Counted from the first letter of the stretch, positions 45,632-55,919 are shown. The stretch: DNA of 64,000 nt from Metasolibacillus meyeri (GCF_003049505.1 NZ_PYWN01000002.1:1-64000), one strand, 5' to 3'. The notes: generated from the sequence alone by a model not told the origin. Numbers and translations: made by a program.

Positions 45632-45976
45632 TTAGCGACGCTCTTTAATACGAGCTTTTTTACCACGTAATTCACGTAAGTAATAAAGTTTCGCACGACG
45701 TACTTTACCACGACGAGCAACTTCTAATTTAGCAATTTTTGGTGTGTGTACTGGGAAAGTACGCTCAACACCTACACCGTAAGAAATTTTACGAACTGTG
45801 AAAGTTTCGCTAATTCCGCCACCACGACGTTTAATAACTACACCTTCGAATAATTGGATACGCTCACGTGTACCCTCAACAACTTTTACGTGTACCTTAA
45901 CTGTGTCACCAGGACGGAATGAAGGTAAATCTGAACGAAGTTGTTCTTTTGTGATTTCTGTAATAATGTTTGACAT
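45632..45976 (-). CDS. rplS: 50S ribosomal protein L19
   Basis: 114 residues, at the 30S-50S interface. Clear family motifs [22 protein letters not shown] and [26 protein letters not shown]. Separate from trmD by a structured 133-base leader. Confidence 0.98.
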   Translation of the reverse strand: MSNIITEITKEQLRSDLPSFRPGDTVKVHVKVVEGTRERIQLFEGVVIKRRGGGISETFTVRKISYGVGVERTFPVHTPKIAKLEVARRGKVRRAKLYYLRELRGKKARIKERR

Positions 45977-46075
45977 TGTTTTCTCTCCTTGGACAGATGC
46001 TCATGCACGCTCATTTTTGGCCACAGCGGAACACCGTAATTCAGTGCTTTACATAAAAGCACAGATTGAATGTTA
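45977..46075 (-). promoter_or_regulatory. Putative L19 leader of rplS
   Basis: Upstream of rplS the minus-strand RNA contains a 7-bp hairpin (GTGCTTT 46044-46050 with AAAGCAC 46056-46062) followed by a conserved-looking GC-rich stretch GGTGTTCCGCTGTGGCC and the rplS ribosome-binding site AAGGAGAG. Position and structure fit the autoregulatory L19 leader known from low-GC Gram-positives. Recognition is from memory of the pattern and has not been computed. Confidence 0.5.
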
Positions 46076-46109
46076 TCATAAATAAAATAGACTTGCAAGC
46101 TTTTTTACT

Positions 46110-46838
46110 TTACATTTCACTTTTTAATTTTTCGAGTACTTTTTGCTGCTTTGGCGTTAATTCAAGCGCTTCTAATAAATCTGGTCTACGCAGCAATGTG
46201 CGTTTTAAAGACTGCTCCTCACGCCATTCATCGATTTTCGCATGATTGCCTGAGATCAATACATCAGGCACTTTCATCCCTTTAAAATCGGCAGGACGGG
46301 TATAATGCGGATGCTCTAATAAGCCTGTAGAAAAAGAGTCTTGGATATGGGAGTCTGCTTTGCCAAGAACGCCTGGCAATAGACGCACTACCGCATCAAT
46401 CACCGTCATGGCAGGTAACTCTCCACCCGTTAAAACAAAATCACCAATCGATATTTCATCTGTTACGAGATGTTCCCGTATGCGCTCATCATAGCCTTCA
46501 TAATGTCCACATAAAAGCACAAGCTCCTCTTCCTGCGCTAGCTCCTCCGCTTTTCTTTGTGTAAAACGCTCACCTTGTGGGCACATTAAAATAACGCGTG
46601 GCTTGCGCCCTGCAGTAATACTCTCTACCGCTTGAAACATCGGCTCAGGCTTTAATACCATTCCTGCACCTCCACCATATGGATAGTCATCCACCTGTTT
46701 ATGGCGATTTTCACTAAAATCACGAATATCTGATACAGCTAAGGTTACCGCTTCTTTTTCTTGTGCTTTTTTTAAGATAGAGGAGTTAAACACACCTTCA
46801 AACATTTCTGGAAACAAGCTTAACACATGAATATTCAT
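46110..46838 (-). CDS. trmD: tRNA (guanine-37-N1)-methyltransferase TrmD
   Basis: Makes m1G37 in tRNA to prevent frameshifting. 242 residues, SPOUT trefoil-knot fold with [26 protein letters not shown] and [15 protein letters not shown]. One-base overlap with rimM. Confidence 0.98.
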   Translation of the reverse strand: MNIHVLSLFPEMFEGVFNSSILKKAQEKEAVTLAVSDIRDFSENRHKQVDDYPYGGGAGMVLKPEPMFQAVESITAGRKPRVILMCPQGERFTQRKAEELAQEEELVLLCGHYEGYDERIREHLVTDEISIGDFVLTGGELPAMTVIDAVVRLLPGVLGKADSHIQDSFSTGLLEHPHYTRPADFKGMKVPDVLISGNHAKIDEWREEQSLKRTLLRRPDLLEALELTPKQQKVLEKLKSEM

Positions 46839-47353
46839 TACAATAAGCCTTCCATCACATGGATTATAATCTTTTTATTATCTATATCAATTTCTTTCAC
46901 AACATCCTCAATATAAGGGATATAGTGCATTTTTTTAGCACCCTTTACTTCCCATACATCATTTGCCCCTGTTTGTAAAATATCTATAATGACGCCGATG
47001 CGTTCACCTTCTTCTGAAAAAACTTCACAATCTTTAATTTCAAAGTAATAATATTCGTTTTCTTCAAGCTCATCGTCTGCTAGTTGGTCCATCGTTACTT
47101 TTAGTATACCTTCTTTAAATGGCTCCACTAAATTAATATTATCCATGCCTTCAAATGTTAATAAAATAAAGTTTTTATGGCGACGAGCGCTTGCCACTGT
47201 CACCCAAATCGGACGCTTTTCATCCTTTTTAAATACTGCTAGCTTATTGCCAATAGCAAAGCGCGTATCCTCAAAATCCGTCGTTGAAATTACACGAACC
47301 TCGCCACGTATACCATGCGTATTCACGATACGACCTACATTAAACCATTCCAT
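46838..47353 (-). CDS. rimM: 16S rRNA processing protein RimM
   Basis: 30S maturation factor. 171 residues: N-terminal RimM domain ([16 protein letters not shown]) and C-terminal PRC-barrel ([19 protein letters not shown]...[13 protein letters not shown]). The B. subtilis gene ylqD that precedes rimM there is absent; a 226-base gap with a terminator lies upstream instead. Confidence 0.97.
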   Translation of the reverse strand: MEWFNVGRIVNTHGIRGEVRVISTTDFEDTRFAIGNKLAVFKKDEKRPIWVTVASARRHKNFILLTFEGMDNINLVEPFKEGILKVTMDQLADDELEENEYYYFEIKDCEVFSEEGERIGVIIDILQTGANDVWEVKGAKKMHYIPYIEDVVKEIDIDNKKIIIHVMEGLL

Positions 47354-47529
47354 ACTTGTACACCTCTTATATCATCATCTTTATTTATCCCGTAATTACC
47401 AATCAGTAGGGGTTGAAGAAAATCTCCACTGACTGAAGGTTCACTTTATTATAACAAAAAACAGCCATCTACAAAGCATGCTACATGCATGACATTCCAA
47501 ACAACTGTTTTCTTTTTAAAATACGAAAA

Positions 47530-47577
47530 AATGACTGCCAGCAAAAGCAGGGGCAACCTGTTTTTCTGACAGTCATT
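47530..47577 (-). terminator. Terminator after ylqC
   Basis: AATGACTGCCAG (47530-47541) and CTGACAGTCATT (47566-47577) with an inner CAGG/CCTG stem, followed on the minus strand by a six-T run. Separates the ffh-rpsP-ylqC group from rimM-trmD. Confidence 0.88.
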
Positions 47578-47579
47578 TC

Positions 47580-47816
47580 TTAATCATCCAATATATCGAC
47601 GTAAGTCTTTTTCTGACGGTGACTGCTCGCCGCTGAATAAACAATTGTTCGAATCGCCTTTGCGACACGACCTTGCTTGCCTATGACTTTTCCTCGATCC
47701 TCTGGATGAACAAAAAGCTTATAAACAATTCGATTGGCATTCTCATCCGTCTCAATACGGACTTCCTCTGGGTAATCGACTAACGGTTTAACGATTGTTT
47801 CAATCAGTTGCTGCAT
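47580..47816 (-). CDS. khpA: KH-domain RNA-binding protein KhpA (YlqC)
   Basis: 78 residues, a single KH domain with the GKVIGKQGRVAKAIR loop. It forms a heterodimer with KhpB (Jag) in other Firmicutes and binds RNA. 16 bases after rpsP. Confidence 0.95.
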   Translation of the reverse strand: MQQLIETIVKPLVDYPEEVRIETDENANRIVYKLFVHPEDRGKVIGKQGRVAKAIRTIVYSAASSHRQKKTYVDILDD

Positions 47817-47832
47817 ATGATGTCACCTCTGA

Positions 47833-48105
47833 TTATTTATTGAATTTTTGGTTATGGAATTTTTCCATAATGCCTTGCTCTGAGAACAAGTTACGAACAG
47901 TGTCAGATGGTTTTGCACCATCAGCTAACCATTTAAGAGCTTTCTCTTCATCGATTGCTACAGTAGCTGGTGTTGTTAGTGGATTATAAGTACCAACTGT
48001 TTCGATTTGACGACCATCACGTGGTGAACGAGCGTCAGCTACTACGATACGATAGAAAGGAGATTTTTTAGCTCCCATACGTTTTAAGCGAATTTTAACT
48101 GCCAT
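47833..48105 (-). CDS. rpsP: 30S ribosomal protein S16
   Basis: 90 residues. N-terminal [32 protein letters not shown], the S16 signature, then ETVGTYNP. Good AGGTG ribosome-binding site. Confidence 0.99.
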   Translation of the reverse strand: MAVKIRLKRMGAKKSPFYRIVVADARSPRDGRQIETVGTYNPLTTPATVAIDEEKALKWLADGAKPSDTVRNLFSEQGIMEKFHNQKFNK

Positions 48106-48198
48106 TTTTAAAGCACCTCCGAATAAGTTTCACACAAGATAGTATATTATCAATGATTGTGTTGTTTGTAAAGTGTTTTTTCTTAACACCTAAAAATT

Positions 48199-49557
48199 TT
48201 ATTTAAATAATGAATCTAGACCAGGTAATTTCATCTTTTTCTTGCCTTTTCCAGAGCCCATTCCCGTCATCTGTTTCATCATTTTTTTCATATCTTCAAA
48301 TTGCTTCAATAAGCGATTTACTTCTTGAATGGACGTACCTGACCCTTGTGCAATACGCTTTTTACGGCTTGAATTAATGATTTCAGGATTTGTTTTTTCA
48401 GCTGGTGTCATCGAGTAAATAATCGCTTCAATGCGCCCCATTTGCTTTTCATCGACCTTAACATTATCCATCCCTTTCATTTTATTCATGCCAGGAATCA
48501 TTTTTAACAAATCATCAAGTGGTCCCATTTGTTTCAATGCCTGTATTTGTTCAATAAAGTCGTCAAACGTAAAGCTTTGTGTTAAAAACTTCTCTTCAAG
48601 TTCCTTCGCCTTTTCCATATCGACATTTGCTTGTGCTTTTTCAATTAATGACAGCACATCACCCATACCTAAAATACGGCTTGCCATACGTTCTGGATGG
48701 AATGACTCTAATGCATCCATCTTTTCGCCCATACCAACAAATTTAATTGGTTTCTCCGTTACAGCACGAATTGATAATGCCGCACCACCACGCGTATCCC
48801 CATCGAGCTTTGTTAACACAACGCCCGTAATGCCGACAGCTTCATTAAAGCTTTCCGCAACATTAACCGCATCTTGCCCTGTCATGGCATCAACAACTAA
48901 AAATACTTCGTCAGGCTCTTTTAATGCACGAATATCTTTCAGTTCCTGCATTAGCTCTTCATCGATATGAAGTCGGCCGGCTGTATCAATAATCACAACA
49001 TCTAAATGCTCTTCCTTCGCATGTGCTAATGCTTGACGCGCAATTTCCACAGGCGAAATGTCTGTACCTAAAGAAAAGACAGGTAGTGCAAGTTGCTTCC
49101 CTAATGTTTCAAGCTGCTGTACCGCTGCTGGACGATACACGTCAGCCGCTACTAACAACGGCTTACGGTTATACTTTTTACGTAACACGTTGGCGAGCTT
49201 ACCCGTTGTCGTCGTTTTACCAGCACCTTGCAAGCCGACCATCATAATAACAGTTGGTGGTCTCGAATTAAATTTAATTGGGCTTTGCTCTCCACCCATT
49301 AGCTCCGTTAGTTCATCTTGTACAATTTTAATAACTTGCTGACCAGGTGTTAAGCTTTTCATTACTTCCGAGCCAACTGCACGCTCGCTTACTTTTTTTA
49401 CAAACGCTTTTACAACCTTTAAGTTTACGTCCGCTTCAATTAATGCCATGCGGACTTCACGCATCATTTCTTTTACGTCTTGCTCCGTTACTTTCCCTTT
49501 ACCTGTGATCTTTTGAATCGTTCCTTGGAGCCGTTCCGCTAATCCTTCAAATGCCAT
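48199..49557 (-). CDS. ffh: Signal recognition particle protein Ffh
   Basis: SRP54 homologue targeting membrane proteins co-translationally. 452 residues: N domain (1-90), G domain with GLQGAGKTTTTGKLA, DTAGRLHID and TKLDGDTRGG, and methionine-rich M domain (about 300-435) for signal peptides and the SRP RNA. 14 bases after ylxM. Confidence 0.98.
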   Translation of the reverse strand: MAFEGLAERLQGTIQKITGKGKVTEQDVKEMMREVRMALIEADVNLKVVKAFVKKVSERAVGSEVMKSLTPGQQVIKIVQDELTELMGGEQSPIKFNSRPPTVIMMVGLQGAGKTTTTGKLANVLRKKYNRKPLLVAADVYRPAAVQQLETLGKQLALPVFSLGTDISPVEIARQALAHAKEEHLDVVIIDTAGRLHIDEELMQELKDIRALKEPDEVFLVVDAMTGQDAVNVAESFNEAVGITGVVLTKLDGDTRGGAALSIRAVTEKPIKFVGMGEKMDALESFHPERMASRILGMGDVLSLIEKAQANVDMEKAKELEEKFLTQSFTFDDFIEQIQALKQMGPLDDLLKMIPGMNKMKGMDNVKVDEKQMGRIEAIIYSMTPAEKTNPEIINSSRKKRIAQGSGTSIQEVNRLLKQFEDMKKMMKQMTGMGSGKGKKKMKLPGLDSLFK

Positions 49558-49571
49558 TCGCCGTTTGCCCC

Positions 49572-49904
49572 CTACTCTACTTCTTTCAGTTGCTCAATGA
49601 GTGCCAATTGCTCTTCAACTGTCGTCTCTTGCTGTAGCGACTTTGTTAGCTGCTCAAGCACTTGCTGACGCTGTTGAAATTTCACCAACAACTGTAACTT
49701 ATCCTCATATTCTTCAAGCATCGCTTCCGTGCGACGTATATTATCGTAAACTGCTTGACGTGACACTTTATAAGATTCTGCAATTTCTCCTAATGAGTGG
49801 TCGTCTAAATAATATAGCTCCATGTAGCTGCGCTGTTTATCCGTCAGTAATGCTTGATAAAAGTCGAAGAGAAAATTCATGCGTGTCGTTTTTTCCAATA
49901 GCAT
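49572..49904 (-). CDS. ylxM: YlxM, SRP-associated helix-turn-helix protein
   Basis: 110 residues from the ATG at 49904, which matches the B. subtilis start ([16 protein letters not shown]); the longer reading to 49922 overlaps the ribosome-binding site. Sigma-70-region-4-like [33 protein letters not shown], then a Gln/Glu-rich coiled tail. It acts with Ffh/FtsY in Streptococcus; otherwise the role is unclear. Confidence 0.95.
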   Translation of the reverse strand: MLLEKTTRMNFLFDFYQALLTDKQRSYMELYYLDDHSLGEIAESYKVSRQAVYDNIRRTEAMLEEYEDKLQLLVKFQQRQQVLEQLTKSLQQETTVEEQLALIEQLKEVE

Positions 49905-50019
49905 TTTACTCTCTCCATTCATAATTTCTCTCTTGTATCATATGATGTTTCCAATAGTCCGTCAAGGGAAATCCCTTTATATCAGCAGGATTGCCTCAAC
50001 TAATTGGTCAAGAATGTTT

Positions 50020-50118
50020 AACGAGCGAAAACGGCGATTGGTTGAGCGAATTTCTTTGTTCGTTGAGCGAATTTAGCAATTGGTTGAGCGCTTTTACCTG
50101 TCCGTTGAGCGGATCGTT
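50020..50118. repeat. 21-bp tandem repeat array, copy 2
   Basis: About five units of exactly 21 bp (starts 50020, 50041, 50062, 50083, 50104); consensus GTTGAGCGAATTT then variable, with ends alternating between ATTG and GTCC/GTTC. It lies in the 289-base gap between ftsY and ylxM, with no supported gene. It shares its core with the array at 43915-43977. Confidence 0.85.
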
Positions 50119-50163
50119 ACTTTTGAACTACTAAATCTAATTTTTTCCTTATAATCATAAAAA

Positions 50164-50189
50164 TTGTCGGGCAAAGCTTCGCCCGACAA
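50164..50189 (-). terminator. Terminator after ftsY
   Basis: TTGTCGGGC (50164-50172) and GCCCGACAA (50181-50189), 8-base loop, then five T on the minus strand. Confidence 0.9.
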
Positions 50190-50193
50190 CCTT

Positions 50194-51429
50194 TTAGTCT
50201 TCCACTTGTTCTAATTCTTTCTCCAAGCCTTCTGCAAATAGCCCATAAACATAGCGCTCTGCATCAAATGGTTGCAGATCATCCATTTTTTCTCCTAAGC
50301 CGACAAGCTTCACAGGAATATGCAACTTATTGCGGATGGCTAATACGATACCACCCTTCGCTGTGCCGTCTAACTTTGTTAAAACGATACCTGTTACATT
50401 TGTTGCTTCCTTGAACATCTGTGCTTGGACAAGCGCATTTTGACCTGTTGTTGCATCAAGTGCTAACAACACTTCATGCGGCGCATCTGGAATTTCACGA
50501 GAAATGACACGATGTACCTTTTCCAGCTCATTCATTAAGTTTACTTTGTTTTGTAAGCGCCCTGCCGTATCACAAATTAACACATCCGCATTGCGGTTTT
50601 TTGCTGCACGAATCGCATCATACATAACCGCTGCTGGGTCTGAGCCTTCCGCTTGTTTAATGACTTCACAGCCTACGCGGTCTCCCCATACTTGCAGCTG
50701 GTCAATCGCGCCCGCACGGAACGTATCGCCTGCCGCAAGCATCACTGTTTTTCCTTCTGTTTTTAGGCGATGTGCTAGCTTACCGATTGTTGTCGTTTTT
50801 CCAACACCGTTCACACCAACGAATAAAATAACTGTTAACTCACCCTTTGGCTGCAAATTAAGCGTTGTTAAATTTTCTTCACCAGCTTCATAAATTTCAA
50901 CAAGCTTTTCCGAAATTAGCGTTTGAATGCCCGCTGTATCTTTAATATTTTTGCGCTGCACTTCAAAACGTAGCTTATCCATTAATTCCATAACCGTTTC
51001 AAAGCCAACATCCGCCTGCAATAGCACTTCCTCTAATTCCTCGAAGAAATCTTCATCAACTTTGCGATAGCGTGCCACTAAGTCATTTACTTTAGATGTA
51101 AAGGAATTACGTGTTTTTTCAAGACCTGCTTTAAATTTTTGTGTGATTGACCATGCAGATGGTTTTTTCTCTTCCTCTGGTTTTTCTTCTTCAACTACTG
51201 TGACTTCTTGCGGTTCTTCAATTGCTTCTTGTTGCTCTTCCATTACTTCTTCTTCGACAATTTCAGGCTCTTCTTGTTGCTGAACAACTGTTTCTTCCAC
51301 TGTTTCAGTCTGTTGTTCTTCATCTACCGTATCAACATCAGCTTGCGCCTCTGTTTGTTGTTCCAATTGCTGTTGTTCTTCCTCTGTACTACCCATTAAC
51401 TTCTCTTTTAATCGTTTAAAAAAACTCAT
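50194..51429 (-). CDS. ftsY: SRP receptor GTPase FtsY
   Basis: Receives ribosome-SRP complexes at the membrane. 411 residues: an acidic, Glu/Gln-rich N-terminal A region (about 10-95), N domain, and G domain with GVNGVGKTTTIGKLA, DTFRAGAIDQLQ, DTAGRLQNK and TKLDGTAKGG. Start overlaps the smc stop (ATGA). Confidence 0.98.
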   Translation of the reverse strand: MSFFKRLKEKLMGSTEEEQQQLEQQTEAQADVDTVDEEQQTETVEETVVQQQEEPEIVEEEVMEEQQEAIEEPQEVTVVEEEKPEEEKKPSAWSITQKFKAGLEKTRNSFTSKVNDLVARYRKVDEDFFEELEEVLLQADVGFETVMELMDKLRFEVQRKNIKDTAGIQTLISEKLVEIYEAGEENLTTLNLQPKGELTVILFVGVNGVGKTTTIGKLAHRLKTEGKTVMLAAGDTFRAGAIDQLQVWGDRVGCEVIKQAEGSDPAAVMYDAIRAAKNRNADVLICDTAGRLQNKVNLMNELEKVHRVISREIPDAPHEVLLALDATTGQNALVQAQMFKEATNVTGIVLTKLDGTAKGGIVLAIRNKLHIPVKLVGLGEKMDDLQPFDAERYVYGLFAEGLEKELEQVED

Positions 51430-54400
51430 AATGACGTTCCGCTCCTTTGACCTACTAATTCAACCTCTTCTAATTTCACCGATACAAGCTTCGAAACACC
51501 CGACTCTTGCATCGTAATACCATACAATACATCTGCCCCCTCCATTGTACCTTTACGATGGGTAATAACGATGAATTGTGTTTGCTCACTGAATTTTTTT
51601 AAATATTGACTATAGCGTATTACATTTGATTCATCGAGAGCAGCTTCTACTTCATCCAAAATACAAAATGGTACAGGGCGTGTTTTTAAAATAGCAAATA
51701 GTAAAGCAATCGCGGTTAATGCTCGTTCCCCACCAGATAAAAGGCTTAAAGTTTGTAATTTTTTACCTGGAGGCTGTGCAACAATATCAATACCAGTTTC
51801 AAGTAAATTGTTTTCGTCAAATAATATTAAATCCGCTTGCCCACCGCCGAATAATTCACGGAAAACAATTTTAAATTGTGCACGAATTGCTGCAAATGAG
51901 CTGGCAAAGCGTGCTTTCATTTCCTCATCCATCTCTTTAATTGCTTCCTGCAATGTTTCTTGCGCTTCCACTAAATCATTGCGCTGCTCAGTTAAAAATG
52001 AATGGCGCTCTTGTACACGCTCATACTCATCAATTGCGGTCATATTTACTGGACCAAGCTCTTCAATAGACAATTTTAATAAACGAACTGTTCGACGCAT
52101 TTGTTCAATATCATCAATCGCTATGGCCATTTCTTGCGCCTCTACATAGCTCAGTTCATATTGTTCCTCTAATTGCTGTTCAAGCGTTTCTAATTGATAC
52201 TGTGTACGGTTGCGCTTTAATTCTAATGTACGTAATGCGTCAACGAAACTTTTATGAATGCGTGAGAGCTCCTGTATGCTTTGTTCAAGCTTTGCGGATT
52301 GCTGTTGGCATGTTGCTCTTGCTTCACGTTCCACTTGAATGCTATTTGTTAAGTTTTGCTTTTGCAATGACCATTCAACTACTGCTTGCTCAATTTCCTC
52401 TAATGTTGGACCTGCTCCCTCTTCAGATTGCAGCCATTTTATTTCTTGGGAAATATTTTCACATTGTTGTTGTAGCTTCGAACGTTTCAACGTAATATCA
52501 GCAGCAGTTGCTTGTAATTGTGTCAACTGTTCACCAGCTACCGCCAACTCAGAACGCTTTTCGGCAGATTGCTCGCGTAAAGCATCCTTCTGTGTATCAC
52601 TATAAACTTTCGCCTCTGTTAGTTGCTCTACTTGCTCATTAATTGTTGCAAGCTCTGCTGTAATTTGTTGCAAACGTACTTTTGTTTGCTGCTGCTGCTC
52701 TGTTAGCTGCTCTTTGCGCGTTGCAGCTGAGCTATGTTCTGAAGTAGATAGTGCAACCGTTTGCTGTAAATTTCTCTCTTGTATTTCAAGCTCAATAATT
52801 TTTGTTTTATGTTCTTGTAAAGCATCTTGCAAACTGTTTTGGGCGAGTTTAATACTCGCTGCCTGTTCATTTACTGTTGCTACTTGCTCCTTTAATTTAG
52901 CAACAGCTTGTTCAGCCACCGCGATACTCTTCTCAAGTTCCACCAATTTTTCCACAAGGGTATCGAGCTCCAGCTTGCGAGAAAATACAGATGACTGCTG
53001 TTTCATTGCACCACCTGTTAAAGAACCTCCTGCATTGACAATATCGCCTTCTAGAGTAACGACACGATATTTATAATTGCATAGTCGTGCAATTTGACCG
53101 GCACCTTGCAAATGCTTTGCTACTATAACGTTACCCAATAAATTTTGGATAATTATTTGATTCGAATGATCAAACTGCACCAATTCATCTGCAAACGAAA
53201 TAAAGGCAGGATGCGCTGCTACTTGTGGCAATTGCTCTGCATATATTTTGCGCGATTTCATCACTGTTTTTGGTAAAAATGTTGCACGCCCTACTCTTCG
53301 CTGCTTCAACCAGCCAATTGCTTGCTGTGCATCTTGCTCACTCTCTGTCACGATATGCTGTGATGCTGCACCTAATGCTGTTTCAATCGCAGCAGTATAC
53401 TGCCCATCTATTTGAACTAGCTCGGCAACAGCTCCAACAATACCCATCAATTGTCCACGTTCACGTGCTAATAAAACTTCCTTAACCCCTTGGAAAAAGC
53501 CCGAAAAATCCGCTTCTAATTCAGCTAAGGTTTCCTTACGTGATTTTAATTGTTGATGATGCTGATATGCCTTATAAAGCAATGCCTGCTTTTCGTCCAG
53601 CTGCGTTGTCGATGAATTCAATTGCAGTTGTAACGTTTCAAGCTGTATAGCTTGTTCGTTGTATGTCGCTTCTAATTGTGCTAATTGCTCCATTTCGCAC
53701 TGTTTCAATGCTTGTACTTGTTGAAGCTCTTGTTCAGCTTCCTCTGAACGTCCTGTCATCCGTAAAGCAGCCTCTTGATGCTGCGTTAACTGTTGATCAA
53801 GATGCTTTAATTCATTTTTAACAGTCGCTTCTTCATTTAACAAATCAATATAATGATTTTTCGCTTGTTCAATATCTGCTTCAATTTCCGCGACGGATTT
53901 TGTTAGCGACTGCTCTAACTGTTTAATCATTTGTTTCAGCTGCTGCACTTGCTGTTGCTTTAATGTGAATTGTTCTTTATTTGTTTGCTCTTGCTGGATG
54001 AGCTGGCGTTCTTCCACAGTTGCCTCCGTCAAAGCCACTTGTAATTGCTGTAAATGCTTTTCCGTATTTTGACGCTTTTCATTGACAAGTGCTTTGCGCC
54101 CTTCCCAGCGTTCAACTTCTGTGCTCGCTTCAATTAATTTTTCCTGTGACTGATCCAGCGTTTCATCAATTTGTTTTAATTGTGTGCGAATATCTTGTAG
54201 TAGCTTATTTTTTTCAGCGATTTCACCTGCGTGCTGCTGCTCCGTTTGTGATAACTTTGTATATTCTGTACCTGTTACTTGCAGTGAAGTGTAGCATTCC
54301 TTTAAGTCATGCGTGATTAATGCAATATCTGCATCCTTTAATTCCGTTGTCATACGCAAATAGTCTTTCGCAGCCGAAGCTTGCATTTGCAACGGCTCTA

Positions 54401-55004
54401 GGCGGCTATTTAATTCATGTAAAATGTCTAATACTCGGTGCAAGTTTTCATCCGTTTCAACAAGCTTGTATTCCGCTTTTTTTTTGCGTAGCTTGTATTT
54501 TAATACACCTGCGGCCTCCTCGAAAATAAGGCGACGGTCTTCTGGTCGACTATTTAAAATTTCATCAACTCGCCCTTGCGAAATAATAGAGAATGCTTCT
54601 TTCCCTAGACCCGAATCCATAAACAAGTCCGTAATATCCTTCAGGCGACATTGCTGGTTATTCAGCAAGTATTCGCTCTCACCTGAACGATACACACGTC
54701 TCGTTACACTAATCTCTGTATATGGCACAACTATTTGCTCATCTTGATTGTCTAAAATTAATGTTACTTCCGCAAAATTTAGCGGCTTTCTTGAGTCACT
54801 ACCTGAGAAAATGACATCTTCCATTTTCGCACCGCGCAATGATTTTGCAGATTGCTCGCCTAATACCCAGCGAATTGCGTCTATCACATTGCTTTTTCCA
54901 CTTCCGTTTGGACCAACAACAGCTGTTACACCTTGTACAAAATCAACGCCTATACGCTCGGCAAAAGATTTAAAACCGATTACTTCTAGTCGCTTCAGAA
55001 ACAC
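51426..55004 (-). CDS. smc: Chromosome segregation protein SMC
   Basis: Core of the SMC-ScpAB condensin. 1192 residues. Walker A GPNGSGKSN at 32-40; long coiled coils (about 165-500 and 665-1010); hinge (about 515-640) with GVVGAVAELVQ-like and GGSLTGGAMKQ; C-terminal signature LSGGERALTAIALLFAI and Walker B ILDEVEAALDE. One base separates it from the rnc stop. Confidence 0.98.
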   Translation of the reverse strand: MFLKRLEVIGFKSFAERIGVDFVQGVTAVVGPNGSGKSNVIDAIRWVLGEQSAKSLRGAKMEDVIFSGSDSRKPLNFAEVTLILDNQDEQIVVPYTEISVTRRVYRSGESEYLLNNQQCRLKDITDLFMDSGLGKEAFSIISQGRVDEILNSRPEDRRLIFEEAAGVLKYKLRKKKAEYKLVETDENLHRVLDILHELNSRLEPLQMQASAAKDYLRMTTELKDADIALITHDLKECYTSLQVTGTEYTKLSQTEQQHAGEIAEKNKLLQDIRTQLKQIDETLDQSQEKLIEASTEVERWEGRKALVNEKRQNTEKHLQQLQVALTEATVEERQLIQQEQTNKEQFTLKQQQVQQLKQMIKQLEQSLTKSVAEIEADIEQAKNHYIDLLNEEATVKNELKHLDQQLTQHQEAALRMTGRSEEAEQELQQVQALKQCEMEQLAQLEATYNEQAIQLETLQLQLNSSTTQLDEKQALLYKAYQHHQQLKSRKETLAELEADFSGFFQGVKEVLLARERGQLMGIVGAVAELVQIDGQYTAAIETALGAASQHIVTESEQDAQQAIGWLKQRRVGRATFLPKTVMKSRKIYAEQLPQVAAHPAFISFADELVQFDHSNQIIIQNLLGNVIVAKHLQGAGQIARLCNYKYRVVTLEGDIVNAGGSLTGGAMKQQSSVFSRKLELDTLVEKLVELEKSIAVAEQAVAKLKEQVATVNEQAASIKLAQNSLQDALQEHKTKIIELEIQERNLQQTVALSTSEHSSAATRKEQLTEQQQQTKVRLQQITAELATINEQVEQLTEAKVYSDTQKDALREQSAEKRSELAVAGEQLTQLQATAADITLKRSKLQQQCENISQEIKWLQSEEGAGPTLEEIEQAVVEWSLQKQNLTNSIQVEREARATCQQQSAKLEQSIQELSRIHKSFVDALRTLELKRNRTQYQLETLEQQLEEQYELSYVEAQEMAIAIDDIEQMRRTVRLLKLSIEELGPVNMTAIDEYERVQERHSFLTEQRNDLVEAQETLQEAIKEMDEEMKARFASSFAAIRAQFKIVFRELFGGGQADLILFDENNLLETGIDIVAQPPGKKLQTLSLLSGGERALTAIALLFAILKTRPVPFCILDEVEAALDESNVIRYSQYLKKFSEQTQFIVITHRKGTMEGADVLYGITMQESGVSKLVSVKLEEVELVGQRSGTSL

Positions 55005-55005
55005 T

Positions 55006-55767
55006 TTATGCCTCCTCCTGCTCTAGCTGCTTAAATGCGTTCATTGCACTTTGTGCTGCTTGCTGTTCCGCCTCTTTTTTTGATTTCCCACGTCCCATAC
55101 CAAGTTCTTTATCATTTAATAACACGCGTGAAATGAAAGTACGATTATGGGCTGGTCCCTTCTCATCCACAATTTCATAATGAAGTGGTCCGTTATTTGT
55201 TTGCTGAACCATTTCTTGAAGCTGACTTTTAAAATCCATCACATGCGAAAAAGCACCGACTTCTATCTTCGGGAATACGACACGCTCTAAAAATGCGACA
55301 ACATTATCTAAGCCTTGATCCAAATAAAGCGCCCCTACAAATGATTCAAAAACATCTGCTAACAGGGCTGGACGCTCACGACCTCCCGTTAACTCTTCTC
55401 CTTTGCCTAATAAAACAAACTGACCAAACTGTAGCTCGTTGGCAAAAACAACAAGTGAAGGTTCACATACGATGGATGCACGTAGTTTTGTTAACTCTCC
55501 CTCGCTCATTTGAGGATACTTTTCAAATAAATATTTCGATACGGAGAGCTCTAATACAGCGTCTCCTAAAAATTCTAAGCGTTCGTTGTCTGTGTATAGC
55601 TTGCGTCGATGTTCATTCACATACGATGAATGGGTAAATGCTTGGTACAATAATGCTGTGTTTTGGAATGAAATATTGAGTTCTTGCTGTAAAACTTGGA
55701 ATTGATTTTTTATTTTCTCTGAAAATGTGCCTGCTTTATGCTGGCTTCCTTTTTTTCTAATTGTCAT
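55006..55767 (-). CDS. rnc: Ribonuclease III
   Basis: Cleaves double-stranded RNA in rRNA processing. 253 residues: catalytic domain with [21 protein letters not shown] and [16 protein letters not shown], then a dsRNA-binding domain (about 178-250, [16 protein letters not shown]). In B. subtilis acpP is immediately upstream; here a 6-kb cassette intervenes, so rnc needs its own promoter in 55768-55863, which I could not identify with confidence. Confidence 0.98.
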   Translation of the reverse strand: MTIRKKGSQHKAGTFSEKIKNQFQVLQQELNISFQNTALLYQAFTHSSYVNEHRRKLYTDNERLEFLGDAVLELSVSKYLFEKYPQMSEGELTKLRASIVCEPSLVVFANELQFGQFVLLGKGEELTGGRERPALLADVFESFVGALYLDQGLDNVVAFLERVVFPKIEVGAFSHVMDFKSQLQEMVQQTNNGPLHYEIVDEKGPAHNRTFISRVLLNDKELGMGRGKSKKEAEQQAAQSAMNAFKQLEQEEA

Positions 55768-55863
55768 TCATAATCTGCCTTCCTAGTAGTTTCTACTCTT
55801 AAGTGTACAATGGAATAGCCGTTTTTTCAAAGGGCTGGCTATAAATATTTTCCTTCTTGAGAA

Positions 55864-55907
55864 AAGCACATCCTATTTCTTTTACTATACAGAAATAGGA
55901 TGTGCTT
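55864..55907 (-). terminator. Terminator after the surface-protein gene
   Basis: A perfect 17-bp stem (55864-55880 with 55891-55907), 10-base loop, followed on the minus strand by TTTTCTC. Right after the stop codon at 55920. Confidence 0.85.
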
Positions 55908-55919
55908 CTATTAAGATAC

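Noticed and set aside
49879-50076. Small plus-strand protein with VERI repeats
   Set aside because: It is the translation of the 21-bp repeats and antisense of ylxM; no ribosome-binding site or conserved content.
43915-50118. CRISPR array interpretation of the 21-bp repeats
   Set aside because: Units are contiguous with degenerate cores, no unique spacers and no cas genes nearby.
54089-55026. Plus-strand open frames inside smc, rnc and other genes
   Set aside because: They are antisense shadows of well-conserved minus-strand genes with poor amino-acid composition and no start signals.
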